From Fusarium oxysporum f. sp. lycopersici 4287 (taxonomy: Eukaryota; Ascomycota; Sordariomycetes; Hypocreales; Nectriaceae), in assembly GCF_000149955.1 (NCBI RefSeq), contig NC_030986.1, positions 4,863,870 through 4,927,869 of the forward strand: 64,000 nucleotides of DNA, written 5' to 3'. A program made the translations under genes and the position numbers. The notes below the pieces were generated by a model, which worked only from the letters and a program-made list of their open reading frames with translations, ran no database searches and was not told where the DNA came from. This document shows, piece by piece, positions 46,648-57,776 of the stretch. The number at the start of each line of letters is the position of its first letter. The first letter of the stretch is position 1.

Positions 46648-48468
46648 ATGGCCGCTTCACCACCAACACCAGAGCGGAGGACTAGCTCAGATAGTACTCT
46701 TGATGTTGAACGAGATGGAGCCCATGCAGCGAATGGACACTCCCAAGACCCTACAGCGGCCGAAGCAACTTCCGAAGGAGCGGAGACGACACCGGCCGGC
46801 AGTAACCCATCTCCCGGAGCACCTGAGGCCGGTGACCCCGAGGCCGGACGGACCAAGTCGGAGACAATCTTGGTAGTTGGTGCTCTATGTCTTGCGCTCT
46901 TCCTTGCCGCTTTGGATACTACCATTATTACCACAGCCGTTCCTACTATTGCCAACGAGTTTCACTCAAGTCAGGGTTACATCTGGATAGGAAGTGCATA
47001 TCTGTTGGGCAACGCCGCATTCGTGCCGACATGGGGCAAGATCTCGGATATCTTTGGTCGCAAGCCTGTTCTTCTTGCTGCAGCTGTCATCTTCTGGATT
47101 GGATCTCTGCTGTGTGCCGTTAGCAATGGCATGCCAATGCTCATCGCTTCGCGTGCCATTCAAGGCATTGGTGGAGGTGGTCTCATCGTTCTACCGAATA
47201 TCGCCATTAGCGACCTTTTCTCTATGCGAAACCGTGGAATGTACTTTGGTATTTTGGGTATGGTTTGGGCTTTAGCATCTGCGGTTGGCCCTATTCTCGG
47301 TGGTGTATTCACAAGCCAGGTCACCTGGCGATGGTGTTTCTACATCAACCTTCCCATCTCAGCCGTTGCCATCGTTATCCTTGTCTTCGTCCTGAAGCTC
47401 CACAACCCACGAACACCGGTGAAAGAGGGTCTATTGGCGTTGGACTGGCCTGGCAGTATTCTCATCATTGGCGGTACCATTATGTGGTTGCTCGGACTTG
47501 AGCTTGGTGGTGTTTCTTTCCCCTGGGACTCCGCAACGACGATTTGTCTCATCGTCTTTGGCATCTTTGTCGTTGGTCTGTTCCTCGTATACGAGTGGAA
47601 AGTCGCCAAGTTTCCCGTTCTCCCTATTCGCCTCTTTCACACGCAAAACAGTGTTGCATCTTATGGAGTTGGTTTCACTCACGCATTTGTCTTCATGTCA
47701 GGCAGTTACTGGCTTCCACTCTACTACCAGGGAGTCCTCGGCGCATCTTCGTTGCTCTCTGGTGTTTATCTGCTTCCATATGTGCTCTCCCTGTCGTTTG
47801 TGTCGGCTGGGGCTGGAATCTACATCAAGAAGACAGGCAATTACAAGCTCGTTATCGTTTTGGGCTTGATCATTACTGTCATTGGCTTCGGTCTCTTCAT
47901 CAACCTTGAACCGCGCGCCAACTGGGCGAAGATCATCATTTTCCAGATCGTCGCCGGAATCGGTATTGGTCCTAACTTCCAGGCTCCTCTGATTGCACTC
48001 CAGACGAATGTTGAGCCTCGAGATATTGGTTCTGCAACCTCATGCTTCTCCTTCATCCGTCAATTGGGCACATCAATCTCCGTTGTGGTAGGAGGTGTCA
48101 TTTTCAACAACAAGATGGAGAGCCAGTATCCCAGACTGAAGGAAGAACTCGGTTCCGAACTCGCAGACAGACTCTCCGGTTCCAATGCAGCAGGCAGCGT
48201 CGAGCTCGTTGGCTCCCTGACAGGCCACGATGGCAAGGTTGCCAAGACAGCATTCTGGAAGAGTCTGCAAACAATGTACATCGTCTATGCATGCTTTGCA
48301 GGCCTGTCGCTCATCATCAGTCTGATGATCAAGCAAGTCAACCTCAGTAAGGAGCATAAGGAGCACAAGACAGGTCTCAAATCACTGAAGCGACGCGATG
48401 ATGAGAAGGAGGAGGTCGATGCCGCAGAGGGTGTCACGACAGGTAACGAAAAGACGACGGACAACTGA
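46648..48468 (+). CDS. MFS multidrug exporter, DHA2 (14-TM)
   Basis: A single exon of 606 aa from ATG 46648. This is a major facilitator of the 14-helix DHA2 family (proton-coupled drug and toxin export at the plasma membrane; fungal relatives include aflatoxin- and trichothecene-cluster pumps). A Ser/Pro/Glu-rich cytosolic N-terminus of about 70 residues precedes helix 1 (ILVVGALCLALFLAALDTTII). The inter-helix motif A appears as GKISDIFGRKP, and the antiporter motif C as ALASAVGPILGGVF. Helices continue to ILIIGGTIMWLLGLEL and on to about residue 570. The C-terminal tail is charged, Lys/Glu-rich. It converges on a flavin monooxygenase gene, and a Zn2Cys6 regulator lies beyond, suggesting that it may export a product or substrate of that pair. 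The actual cargo cannot be told from sequence. Confidence 0.92.
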   Translation: MAASPPTPERRTSSDSTLDVERDGAHAANGHSQDPTAAEATSEGAETTPAGSNPSPGAPEAGDPEAGRTKSETILVVGALCLALFLAALDTTIITTAVPTIANEFHSSQGYIWIGSAYLLGNAAFVPTWGKISDIFGRKPVLLAAAVIFWIGSLLCAVSNGMPMLIASRAIQGIGGGGLIVLPNIAISDLFSMRNRGMYFGILGMVWALASAVGPILGGVFTSQVTWRWCFYINLPISAVAIVILVFVLKLHNPRTPVKEGLLALDWPGSILIIGGTIMWLLGLELGGVSFPWDSATTICLIVFGIFVVGLFLVYEWKVAKFPVLPIRLFHTQNSVASYGVGFTHAFVFMSGSYWLPLYYQGVLGASSLLSGVYLLPYVLSLSFVSAGAGIYIKKTGNYKLVIVLGLIITVIGFGLFINLEPRANWAKIIIFQIVAGIGIGPNFQAPLIALQTNVEPRDIGSATSCFSFIRQLGTSISVVVGGVIFNNKMESQYPRLKEELGSELADRLSGSNAAGSVELVGSLTGHDGKVAKTAFWKSLQTMYIVYACFAGLSLIISLMIKQVNLSKEHKEHKTGLKSLKRRDDEKEEVDAAEGVTTGNEKTTDN

Positions 48469-48814
48469 AAACGGCGTTTCATGTTGTTCTTGTGTTATTA
48501 AGGATATTTCAACATACCCGCAGTCATGAAACGAAACTGCTTTTTGGTATATGAGCACTTATTATTGGATATAAAACATACGAGCGTTTGTAATTAGACT
48601 GCTGCCAATGAACTTGTTTTAAGCAATATCGACGCGTTGGCATGTGAATTGTGTAGATCCACGCAATGTTGTCATGGCTCCAAACTGTATCATTGATGAG
48701 ATTAGTCAATGATTTGAGGAGCTCATAACGAAGACTATTACCACGACGACTTGGGCTAAGCTTGGGCTGATTCAAGCGATTTTAATCAGAGTCAAGAAAT
48801 TCATGGGATCGAGT
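48469..48814. other. Convergent 3' spacer
   Basis: About 350 bases between the MFS gene and the monooxygenase gene, consistent with two 3' UTRs. Nothing else is seen. Confidence 0.5.
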
Positions 48815-50387
48815 CTAAAATAACTTCTCCCCCTCTTCGACCGTCCTCTTCCACTCCCCATAATCAAATCCGAGATCTTCCAATGTCCTCAATTCATGTC
48901 TCTTATCACCCGCTGCTCTGCTCGCCAACTTGATTTTAGGTACTCTCTCCCTCACCCATCGCTTATCTAGTCCCCAGTAAGGCGGTCTCTTGCCCTCGCC
49001 ATCATTCTCGAGGCCGAGCTCCGGGGCCTTGGTCGCGGTTTTGCTCAGTTCGTACAAACGGTTGATGTAGTCGACATCTTCTGGGAACGCCATGACATGA
49101 ATTGCCTTGCCTTCTCCTTTCTTTTCGTGTTGCTCCTGTACCCAGGCTTCCATAGCAGCTTCTGAAGGGGGGTTCAGGCGCCCAGACCAGATGCGAGCAA
49201 CTAGTGCACTCTGGGCTTCAGCAATAGGGAATGGAACAATTCGCTGCGGAACACTGAGAAATGACAAAGTAGGATCCGCGGTGTAGAGAATTTGCTCCCA
49301 GAGATGTGCCGCATGGCCTCCACTGGGTACAACGACAGTTGGGTCAAGAGACTTCAAGAAGGGGTACGAGTAGTGGAAACCAGTGCAGAATATGACAGCA
49401 TCAATGTCGTTCTCGGTCTGGCCGTTGGCGAAGCGAACGCCACGTTGAGAAGGGAGAAACTCGACAATCTCGGGAACGCCAGCTGCCCATGGCTCTTTGG
49501 CGGGTGGTATCACAGTGGGCTTCTCCTTTTCAGAGACAAAGATGGGCTGCTTTGCAACAGTAGAGAGTTGTGCGCTCACGTCGACTCCAGAGGCAGAGTT
49601 TCCGACAACAATGACTTTCTGAGTAATTGTTAGTGAACGTTCGATAGGGGTCGAACAAGGATCCTTACCTTATCTTTGAAGTCATTCGGGCGTCGATAGA
49701 ACTTGGAATGTGATATAGCCCCTGGGTATGCCTTGTCAAAATCGACGAGGCCAGGAATATCGGGGATGAATGGATCATTGTAGTGACCACTCGCCACTAC
49801 AACAGCGTCATACTCATCTTTGATGACCTTATTGGCTTTGAGATCGAGCACCTCAACTGTCCAAGGTTGAGAACGGCTTGGATCAGGTTTCTCAATATTC
49901 AGCACCTGTGTCTGGTATGAGATGTGAGGGTTGATTTCCTGGGCATATTCCTTAAGGTACTGTAGCACAACGCTATGTCGGGGGAACAGTGATGAGCCTT
50001 GGGGAAATTCCTTATCAGAGTATCTCATGAGAGAATGAGGAATGTTTGTCTCAAGGAGGTCGTAGATGGGTGACATAAACTCAACATCGCCATTGTCGTT
50101 AGGCCATAGGGCTTGATCTGGGGTGAAACTAGGCTGGGTTCGTGGAACTGAAAAGCCTTGTTCTCGGGCTAGAGGTGTATAGTTCCAAACACCTCCTGGT
50201 GTGGCACGTTGCTCGAAGACTCGGATTTTGGAGAATTTTTTCTCTGCAAGAAGGTATCTAGAGTAAGGATCAGTGACTGGGCTGGATGTGTAAGTGGTAT
50301 CAGTGATTACCTGGCCGCTGCGAGGCCACTTGGGCCAGCACCAATGATGGCGATGCGACGAACGTCTAGTTTATCTGCCAACGCCAT
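48815..50387 (-). CDS. Flavin-containing monooxygenase (FMO-like)
   Basis: Three exons (50387-50311, 50257-49669, 49618-48815) give 489 aa. It is an FAD- and NADPH-dependent class B monooxygenase that oxygenates N or S atoms in a small substrate. The FAD Rossmann loop is IIGAGPSG (residues 14-21); intron 1 follows directly in the AAARYL helix. The ATG-proximal FAD region continues with RVFEQRATPGGVWNY. The family segment VVVASGHYNDPFIPDIPG is present, followed by SKFYRRP. The NADPH Rossmann loop VVGNSASGVDVS (about 227-238) begins exon 3. Later come the FCTGFHYSYPF segment and a C-terminal LGFDYGEWKRTVEEGEKLF. Length and layout fit fungal FMOs related to yeast Fmo1, which oxidises thiols, but a detoxification or metabolite role is equally possible. 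It lies between an exporter and a Zn2Cys6 regulator. Confidence 0.92.
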
Positions 50388-51276
50388 TCTTTCTCTATTT
50401 CAAAGTCGTCGTTTTGAACGATGGACCCAGATATGATTGTACTGAAATCGTGAAACACACGTACGTCTAAGTCACAGTGATGTAACAACGTGACATAAAA
50501 CAGCTCTGGCAATAGTGGGATGCAAGCATTCGATAACGATGTGGGATGAACAAGGTAATATATAATACTCTCAACGACTCAATGCTCTTCTCATGACCGG
50601 CTCCTCGTCTCATTCGATTAATGATAAAAGACGCTGCCGATGGATCCCGCACAATAGCCTCATCCGCTCCGCGCTGTCGAATGATTGTCTCTGTGAGTAT
50701 GATTGCCTCTTTAGGTAATCCCGGTCGGCGTCCGCGCGACCCCGACTCCGGGCATCAGAGGACCCGGCGCTGCCAGTCTGGCCCGTTGAGACATGTCTAT
50801 CTAATGAGACAATTCGACTTGATTCAATATGTGAACTTGTGATACCTTCATATCACATTTTCTGAAATCTCTGTACTCACGCCTGTAACTCATCAGGGTC
50901 GATTAGACTTTGCCCCTGCGGCTCCGCGAATTCTCACTAACGTAAGTGCCCTGCCCATTGAAGGAATAGCACCTCAACCTCGTGCAAGCACGCAATTTGG
51001 TCCACCTCCATCAACATCCATCAACAATAGGCACAATGGCGTATCTTTATCTGCTGTTCTGAAGACTCATCTTACCAGCGAATGAGGTGATTGAATTTTT
51101 TTTTTTTTTCGATGCTCTCTCCTTTTGTAAATGACATGCAATCTCAAAACCTCTACATGCATTCTTGTACAGCCGCGATATCAATCGTATATTGATAACC
51201 CTCTCATCTGGGCTACTGGGGCCTTTCCATTCATTGCCATGCCACTCGCTACTCTAGACATCGCCCATTGCCCAAA
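50388..51276. other. Divergent promoter, FMO / Zn2Cys6 gene
   Basis: About 0.9 kb between divergent starts. On the regulator side there is a T13 tract near 51097-51109 and upstream ATGs. One, at 51036, opens a 9-codon frame including its stop (MAYLYLLF, then stop). Another, at 51239, opens a frame that overlaps the main start (separate entry). No gene is supported. Confidence 0.5.
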
Positions 51277-51298
51277 ATGGCATCTGCATCTGATATGA
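51239..51298 (+). promoter_or_regulatory. Upstream ORF overlapping main start
   Basis: An ATG at 51239 (preceded by GCC, a G at -3) opens a 19-codon frame ending at TGA 51296-51298. It runs across the main ATG at 51277 in another frame. If it lies in the mRNA it should lower translation of the regulator, since ribosomes starting there terminate past the main start. The main ATG has an A at -3 and G at +4, a better context, so leaky scanning would allow some main-frame translation. Confidence 0.35.
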
Positions 51299-53517
51299 AG
51301 GCTTCGATCCACCGTTTCCGCCTCCGCAGGGTGTCTCCATCCCCGAGGGACGTCGGTCGGGCCCGGTCCGCTTCACCACCAGTGTCTCCTGACCAGCGGC
51401 TACAGCAGCAGGATGCGACCCAGGGAGAGGCGCAGGCTCGGCGGCAGGATCAGCAAAAGCAATCTCAAACGGTCGTCGCGGGCCGGAGCGCAACTGGGAG
51501 ACCTATAGCCCCGGCCTGTGATAGGTGTCGCAGCTTCAAAAAGAAATGCAGCCGCACATTTCCCGTCTGCTCTCTATGTGCCAGCGCCGGTCAGAGGTGT
51601 TCCTATACTAACCCTGTTGCCAATGCCGAGGCTCAAGTCCATCAGCTGCGCTCTCGAGTACAATGGCTGAGCCAATACATTGAACAAAACATCCTTCCGC
51701 CAGGTCGACAAGATGTGATAGAAGGTATCGAGACGGGATCCGACCTGGGTATTGTACTAGGTCATGGGCCACGGAACGGTATGGGGAATATCGCAACTTC
51801 AGGGACAGCATCATCACCTCTATCGCGGGTGCCAGGTCAGATGGCTTCTCCTTTAGAGACCATAGGCTCTCTTCCCTCTATACGTGGACTAGACCACCCC
51901 TCAACCGGGCGACAGAGTGTTGAGATACGCCTAGAGGAAAGGGATCCTGGTAGTGTGCGAACCACGAGCAGTCGTTTATCTTATGGAGAGTCAACGGATG
52001 GATCAGTTACAAAACGAAGATTGATTGCAAGACAAGCCCTCCCTCCTGACATTGCCCCCAGTCGCTTTGTCGATGCCTTCTTTCGCCACGTCAACAGGGC
52101 ATATCCATTTGTCGATCAAACTCGAATACGGCGAGATCTTGAACTTCTAGGGGATGCGTCTCCTGCTGATCAGGATCCCCCCATGACACTCTTGTATCTC
52201 GTTATGGCCATCGGATGTACGTCGCTGGTACGGGCTGGGCAGATCCCTAGTAATACGGCGCGTCGGTTCGATGTGGTATACCCAGACATCATACAAGAGT
52301 GTCTGTCTAACGAAACCATCGAGTCTGTACAGATTCTTATCTTGTTGGGGTTGTACTCTCTATTTGATCCAGCAGCAACCTCAGCCTACTTCATCGTCGG
52401 TATTGCGGCACGACAAGCCATGGTCATCGGTCTAACTAGGCCGGACGAACAGCCTCGTACGGCCGTGGAAACCGAGCTCAGACATCGACTGTACTGGAGT
52501 ATCTTCGTCCTTGACCGTATGATGTCTGCTTCCCAGGGACTGCCAGCCGCTTTTACAGATGAGCATGCCAATGTACCGCTTCCAGGACTGACGGTGGAAG
52601 AGTTTGCCAGTCCGGACCGAGCTGTGTATGCTCGGAACCTACAGACCAGTCGGCATGTCATCCAGCTCCGACAACTCGAATATCGAATTCTTCACGCAGT
52701 ACACCTACAACAAAACTCTGAAACCGCACGCCTGGCTCCCGCAGATAGGCGTACGGTACTGAATAGTTTGAGGTCTGAAATCGAGGACTGGTACAGCAAC
52801 GGGTGTCTCATGTCGCCTATGGAAGCAGATAATCTGCCTATTCACAGCAGCATCACCTGGTTGAGTGCTCAGTATTACCACTTGTTGATTCTTCTCTACT
52901 TTCCGAACCACTTCAACAGCTCTGCTGCAGCTGTCACTCGTCAGGAGCAGCTTGAATTTGCTCAGAAGCAACTCCAAGCCAATTCGGCGCTCCTTCAACA
53001 ACGACAACTCCCCCTAAACAGGGTATCGCTGAGTCGGTTATTGCCAGTTTGTCTGTTGTTGATGCATGATTTCGTAGCATCGTATAGGGCTGATGGAGCA
53101 TCATCATCGGCCCGGGAAGAAGTCGTGCTACTAATCACGCTTCTCGAAGCGTTTCCTGAGGGGTGGACAGTGGCACAAGAAGCAGCTCGCATCATGCAGC
53201 AGTTTGCTGGCGTGTTGACAGGACAAGGGGGTATGGCCACTGCGTACTATGGCGAGACTATAGAAGAGCTCATCAAGCAGTGCATCGCTAGTTTTACGGG
53301 GCTGCTACATCAGTTCTTGGGTAAAGCGACATGCTTCCAGTCGATCGAGTATGCACAAGAGACTCAAGAGGTTGGAAGAATGGGCCAGATCGGAGCCACG
53401 CAACAGTCGTCGACCAACTCACTATGGCTGAATGGAACAGATTCAAGCATTGGAGGAGTTAATGAAGAGGTGGTACTAGGATATGGATGGGGTTCATGGG
53501 ATCTTGACTTCCTGTAA
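51277..53517 (+). CDS. Zn2Cys6 transcription factor
   Basis: A single exon of 746 aa from ATG 51277. The Zn2Cys6 binuclear cluster is complete: C81-x2-C84-x6-C91-x6-C98-x2-C101-x6-C108 (ACDRCRSFKKKC). A short linker and probable dimerisation helix follow (AQVHQLRSRVQWLSQYIEQN). The fungal-specific transcription factor middle-homology region covers about 250-560, with DAFFRHVNRAYPFVDQ, ILLGLYSLFDPAATSAYF and the hallmark RHRLYWSIFVLDRMMS followed by GLPAAF. It would act in the nucleus on CGG-type sites. Basic, Arg/Gln-rich sequence before the cluster is unusually long (80 residues). It is divergent from the FMO gene and may control it and the MFS gene. Confidence 0.94.
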   Translation: MASASDMKASIHRFRLRRVSPSPRDVGRARSASPPVSPDQRLQQQDATQGEAQARRQDQQKQSQTVVAGRSATGRPIAPACDRCRSFKKKCSRTFPVCSLCASAGQRCSYTNPVANAEAQVHQLRSRVQWLSQYIEQNILPPGRQDVIEGIETGSDLGIVLGHGPRNGMGNIATSGTASSPLSRVPGQMASPLETIGSLPSIRGLDHPSTGRQSVEIRLEERDPGSVRTTSSRLSYGESTDGSVTKRRLIARQALPPDIAPSRFVDAFFRHVNRAYPFVDQTRIRRDLELLGDASPADQDPPMTLLYLVMAIGCTSLVRAGQIPSNTARRFDVVYPDIIQECLSNETIESVQILILLGLYSLFDPAATSAYFIVGIAARQAMVIGLTRPDEQPRTAVETELRHRLYWSIFVLDRMMSASQGLPAAFTDEHANVPLPGLTVEEFASPDRAVYARNLQTSRHVIQLRQLEYRILHAVHLQQNSETARLAPADRRTVLNSLRSEIEDWYSNGCLMSPMEADNLPIHSSITWLSAQYYHLLILLYFPNHFNSSAAAVTRQEQLEFAQKQLQANSALLQQRQLPLNRVSLSRLLPVCLLLMHDFVASYRADGASSSAREEVVLLITLLEAFPEGWTVAQEAARIMQQFAGVLTGQGGMATAYYGETIEELIKQCIASFTGLLHQFLGKATCFQSIEYAQETQEVGRMGQIGATQQSSTNSLWLNGTDSSIGGVNEEVVLGYGWGSWDLDFL

Positions 53518-56351
53518 GCGAGAGTTGAATATATATCTCCCGATGTACGGATAGATAACCAATTTTTTGTGCACGTATCCAGTACAAACACTGGGTACAA
53601 TGTGAGCATTTTCGGAGGAAGAATATTCGATTCAAGATAATTCAACTTACATTTAGATTTTAGCTAAAGGGTAGTATTGTAGTCCGTTCTATGTCAATTC
53701 ATGCCATGGATTGGCGTGGAGTAACCTCAGGCCCTGACGATATCATGACTGGTGGATTATATACGATCAATATTTACGCAGGCGAACGGACAAGGTTTCC
53801 GGCCGTTGAAGATTAACGATGCCCAAATTCAATCGACTGAATAAAATGCATATCATTCCAACGGCGACACAGCCTCGATTTTAGGTCGTCTGCGGGCCTC
53901 AACGGCTGGGGACAGAGTTTAGCTGGAGGCTCTGCCAGCCCTACCAGACCCTCCTCTATGCTGAATTGGAACCTGAGTTCACACCATTGAAAAAGCTTGG
54001 CTTATAGGAAGTGTGAGAGAACCAATACAAAAGAATTGCATATGCGATCTATTATTACTATGTGTGAGAACTGTACATCTGTCCATCTGTCTATACTTGG
54101 GTGATGACGACGCTTCAATTAACATGGAAGTGGGTTTTCCTCCGCTGACATGCATCTGTCGCAACTCTCTGATTGCCCCAAAAAGATGGATGTACGTACT
54201 ATATTTATTCAATGGACCGACTGCAGGTTTATTTATGGAACTCTCCTCTGTGGATCGGTAGAGATTACTACTGCAAGGTCTTATGCCAGGAACACGAGAT
54301 ATCCTTGACCTTTGCCATACGCTCAGCGATCATGAGTGAGGTGATAATTATAGCGATGCAGTGAAGCACGAGTTGACTGTGATCAATATAATTGTGCTGG
54401 CTAATTAGGAAATGAAGGAATTGATGGTTTGACAGTGGCTGAATATTGATGATGGGCTTGGTAGGGCGGCATATCGTGGAATGGCAGGGAATTTGATAGA
54501 CAGCTAAAAAGCAGGAAAATACGGTTAGTGGTAAATCAGATTCATGATCAGATACACTAGACGATCACCCGCCATTTAATTACTGTTTCTTCAATTTGTT
54601 TGTTTTATTTAGAAATAGATGCATGCATAGCGGCCTCATTTTATCACGTTATCCCAATTCAGAGGGCCCGTAACCTTAATCGAGATGGATGGCAGAGACC
54701 TTCGATCCTTATTTACTTGTGATTGATCAGAGCGGAAGGTGGCTATACGAATGGGCTGAGTCCGACGGACATTTCCATTGCATGGTGCAGAGTATTGATT
54801 GTTACGCTAGCTTGTGAGTTTATGTGTCATTTCAGTGGATGGGTTGGGATGTGCACTAACAGCGGGGACTATGCATGACTGCACTGCCGCAGTCCTCCAT
54901 TTCAATCTGCATTCGTTCCCTCATCAACATAGCCCAGCCCTCTTTATTAGCTATGTCATACCGATGCATGGCAAGGAGGAGTGCCTAGGTACGATGATGT
55001 GATCTTTTATTCTGATACCGGCATATTAATCAAATTCGGAGACACCCGTCCAGTGAATGGCCAGCACCGCCTTTGACTCCGGCAGTTCTGCAGGTGTGTG
55101 TGGTGGATATGGGATCCCTCCCAAGGCTGATTGAGTTCATCCACACAGTTCAGTCAGTAACAGTTCCTAGTGGAAAGCTAAGGCAATCCGCCGTTGGAGG
55201 CGGGATGCTGCGTCCCGTCTCTACGGTTCCATCCAACTCATTTTAGACTCCACCCGTTAAATGTGCAGTAAAGGTCAGTTAGTACCTATGGATCGTAACA
55301 CGAAGGACTGCATGAAATGTTCAAGCACGTCGCTCTTGGCTGTATGCGTCATAGCATCTGAAATCGGAATTCATGATAGTAAATTGTCGCAAGACCATAC
55401 AAGACAGGACAAGACAAGACTGCCTCATCCGACGTAAACAGTAGCAACATAGTCTGAGACATGCTAGTTGCAGCAAAACCGTCCACTCTGACCGAGTCCT
55501 GTCTCCAGAAATCAAGGAACCCACCTCCAATTCAGGATCTGGTAGCGACGAAAAGCCCAGGGCAGGGCACTCCACCCACTGCCAGTGGAGTTCCATCAGT
55601 TATCGCTACGGGCTGGGCACCCCAGAAAAGAGTACCTAGGCGAAAAAAGAACGCCTGAACCCCTGGAGTCCTGTGCTCTGCCACCCTGGGCTTGGCTTCC
55701 ATTTGGCTGACCTTACCTTGGGCTGGGTTCGCCCGCCCCAGGCTTTCTCTGCCCGCCGTGGTTTGCTCTTTAAGTTAGCCCGCCCTCTCCCACCCCCCCC
55801 TGCTTGGGCTGTTTCAGCGACCCAATCTTATGGAGGTCAAGGAACTCACTCCCATCTGTTCTGCTTCTCTCTTGACTAAACTAAGCTGACATCCTTTTAC
55901 TACAAACGCTTGGGCTCTTCTTCTTTTCCTTTCATCTCATTTCTCTCTTCTCAACAACAACAACAATATCCATTATTTCCCTGGTCAGGCCGTTTTCAGC
56001 CACCAATTAACTCGACAACAAATCCCTCGTAATCGCGACTCCGTCTCTCGCTTCTCTTCCGCTTTTCCTCATCGCGCGACTCCTTTTTTTGTCCAATTTT
56101 CGTATAACCTTATTCGACTACTGTACTGTACTTACTCACCTCGGTACCCGTGGCCATCCGCGTGAGCAAAGCACCCTGTACCTTAATATAGACACGACTG
56201 CCCCGACCGAACCTCCGCGTCTCAGTATCTGTCGCTGTCCAATTTTCTTTCATCAACAACGGCAACTCTTCATCATCGTCCGTCGAGCGATATCGACGAG
56301 TATTTTCATCACTTCGACTGTTTCCCCGTGACTCCCGGTCGGAGTCTTTCC
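53518..56351. other. 2.8-kb spacer, long leader at right
   Basis: No gene is supported. The right-hand part (about 55880-56351) is strongly pyrimidine-rich with CAACAACAA-type runs, which suits the promoter and 5' leader of a highly expressed fungal gene. A small-repeat stretch of GACAAGAC type occurs near 55400-55420. Frames of up to 91 codons are short and without known motifs. Confidence 0.45.
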
Positions 56352-57776
56352 ATGTACACCGTGGCTACCCGGCTAGAATCTCGCAAATCGCTCCTTGGAG
56401 CTGACACCGGCTTCGGATACGGAGGCCATTCATACAACAACTCCTACGGAGACGACAGTTACGCTCCTTCTCCAGTTCCATCTCCACAGCCTATTCCTCA
56501 GCCTGCCGCCTTCGCCCAGCCCAACTTCGCCGACGCTGGAGTTGATCCCGCATACAACCAGGGCTTCGCCTATAGAGAAGGCCTCACCCCTTCGGTTCCG
56601 GCGCAAAGTATGAAGAATGGCAAGATCGATTTTATGAAGAGCCGATGGCCTGCCTCTTTCATGGCTGTCTCTCTTCTCCAGGCTATTCTGTGTATTTGCT
56701 TTGAGGCGTACGTCATCTCCGTATCTTTCGGCATCTGTGCCTCTCGCTGACCCCTTATCTAGCTATGTATTCGGCAAGTTCCAGGTCAACCTTGGCACCC
56801 ATATCAGCGCTCCCCAGGTTCAATCTCAGTACAAAACTATCCCGACTTTCTTGACGCTTTTCATTTTTGGTTTCCTTTACACCCTCGTCGTCGTCTGGGA
56901 TGCTCTCCGACAAAAGAACACCATTCAAGTCATTGGTGTCTGTTTCTCTAACCTGGCCCTTATGGTTTACACGACCATCCAGGTTGATCAAATTTCCGAG
57001 GCCTTCGATATTCTCGAGCAGAGCAATGCTCTCAAGCGTGGCATGACTGCTGCCGAGCTTTGGCACGATGTGAAGCCTTATCTGGTGGCTATCCCTGCCA
57101 TCATTGCCCTTGCTACCCTCGTTATGGGCTTCCTTTCGTGGAAGATTTACCAGGAGTATGCTTGGGATATTCTCAAGAACATTGGTGCCGATTATCGCAT
57201 GAAGAAGCGATTCCTTCACTACCAGGTATGTTGCACTCTTTTGCCCACACTCCTTGATCAATAACTAACTCGAACCAGATTTATATCGCTCTGCTCAAGT
57301 TCGATTTCTTCTTCTTCCTCGGCTTCATCGTTCAGTTCGTTGTCGTCGTTGCTGACAAGGATGACCCCGAATTCGCCCTAACTATCGTCACCATTCCCAT
57401 TACCATTCTCATCCTCCTCGCTGCCGCTTTCTTCACTCGACGAGAGAACAAGATCGGTATGGTTTGCATCATCATCCTCTATCTCGGAGGTCTCAGCTAT
57501 TTCATCTTCAAGCTTGTACGAATCTATCAGCCTGGACACCGACAAAACTACGAAGCCGTTCGTCGATCATTGACCGCATTTGCTGTCATCACCATTCTTC
57601 TCATCCTTCTCACCATTACCAACGCCATCGTGTGCATGCGAAACTTTGGCAAGGGCCTGAAGCCCCATCTGCAGTCTTTGTCTCGAAAGCGCAAGGTCGA
57701 GGAGAAGCCTGACATCAACTCAATCAACATGCAGGATGTCAAGCCTCAAATTCCCAGCCGAATGACCATTGATTAA
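56352..57776 (+). CDS. UPF0658 Golgi membrane protein
   Basis: Three exons (56352-56707, 56763-57225, 57279-57776) give 438 aa. The N-terminal 110 residues are Pro/Ser/Tyr-rich and cytosolic. About eight membrane segments follow: ASFMAVSLLQAILCICFEA; LTLFIFGFLYTLVVVWDA; VIGVCFSNLALMVYT; VAIPAIIALATLVMGFL; FFFFLGFIVQFVVVVA; IVTIPITILILLAAAFF; VCIIILYLGGLSYFIF; and AFAVITILLILLTITNAIV. The conserved segment MKSRWPASFM, IYQEYAWDILKNIGADYRMKKRF and RRENKIG fit the UPF0658 Golgi membrane protein family known from fission yeast, whose function is unknown. The C-terminus is polar. The start at 56352 is the first ATG in frame; an upstream GTG is not used in eukaryotes. Confidence 0.9.

Noticed and set aside
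46648..53517. Secondary-metabolite gene cluster
   Set aside because: No polyketide synthase, peptide synthetase, terpene cyclase or similar core enzyme is present in the window; only a possible transporter-oxidase-regulator unit.
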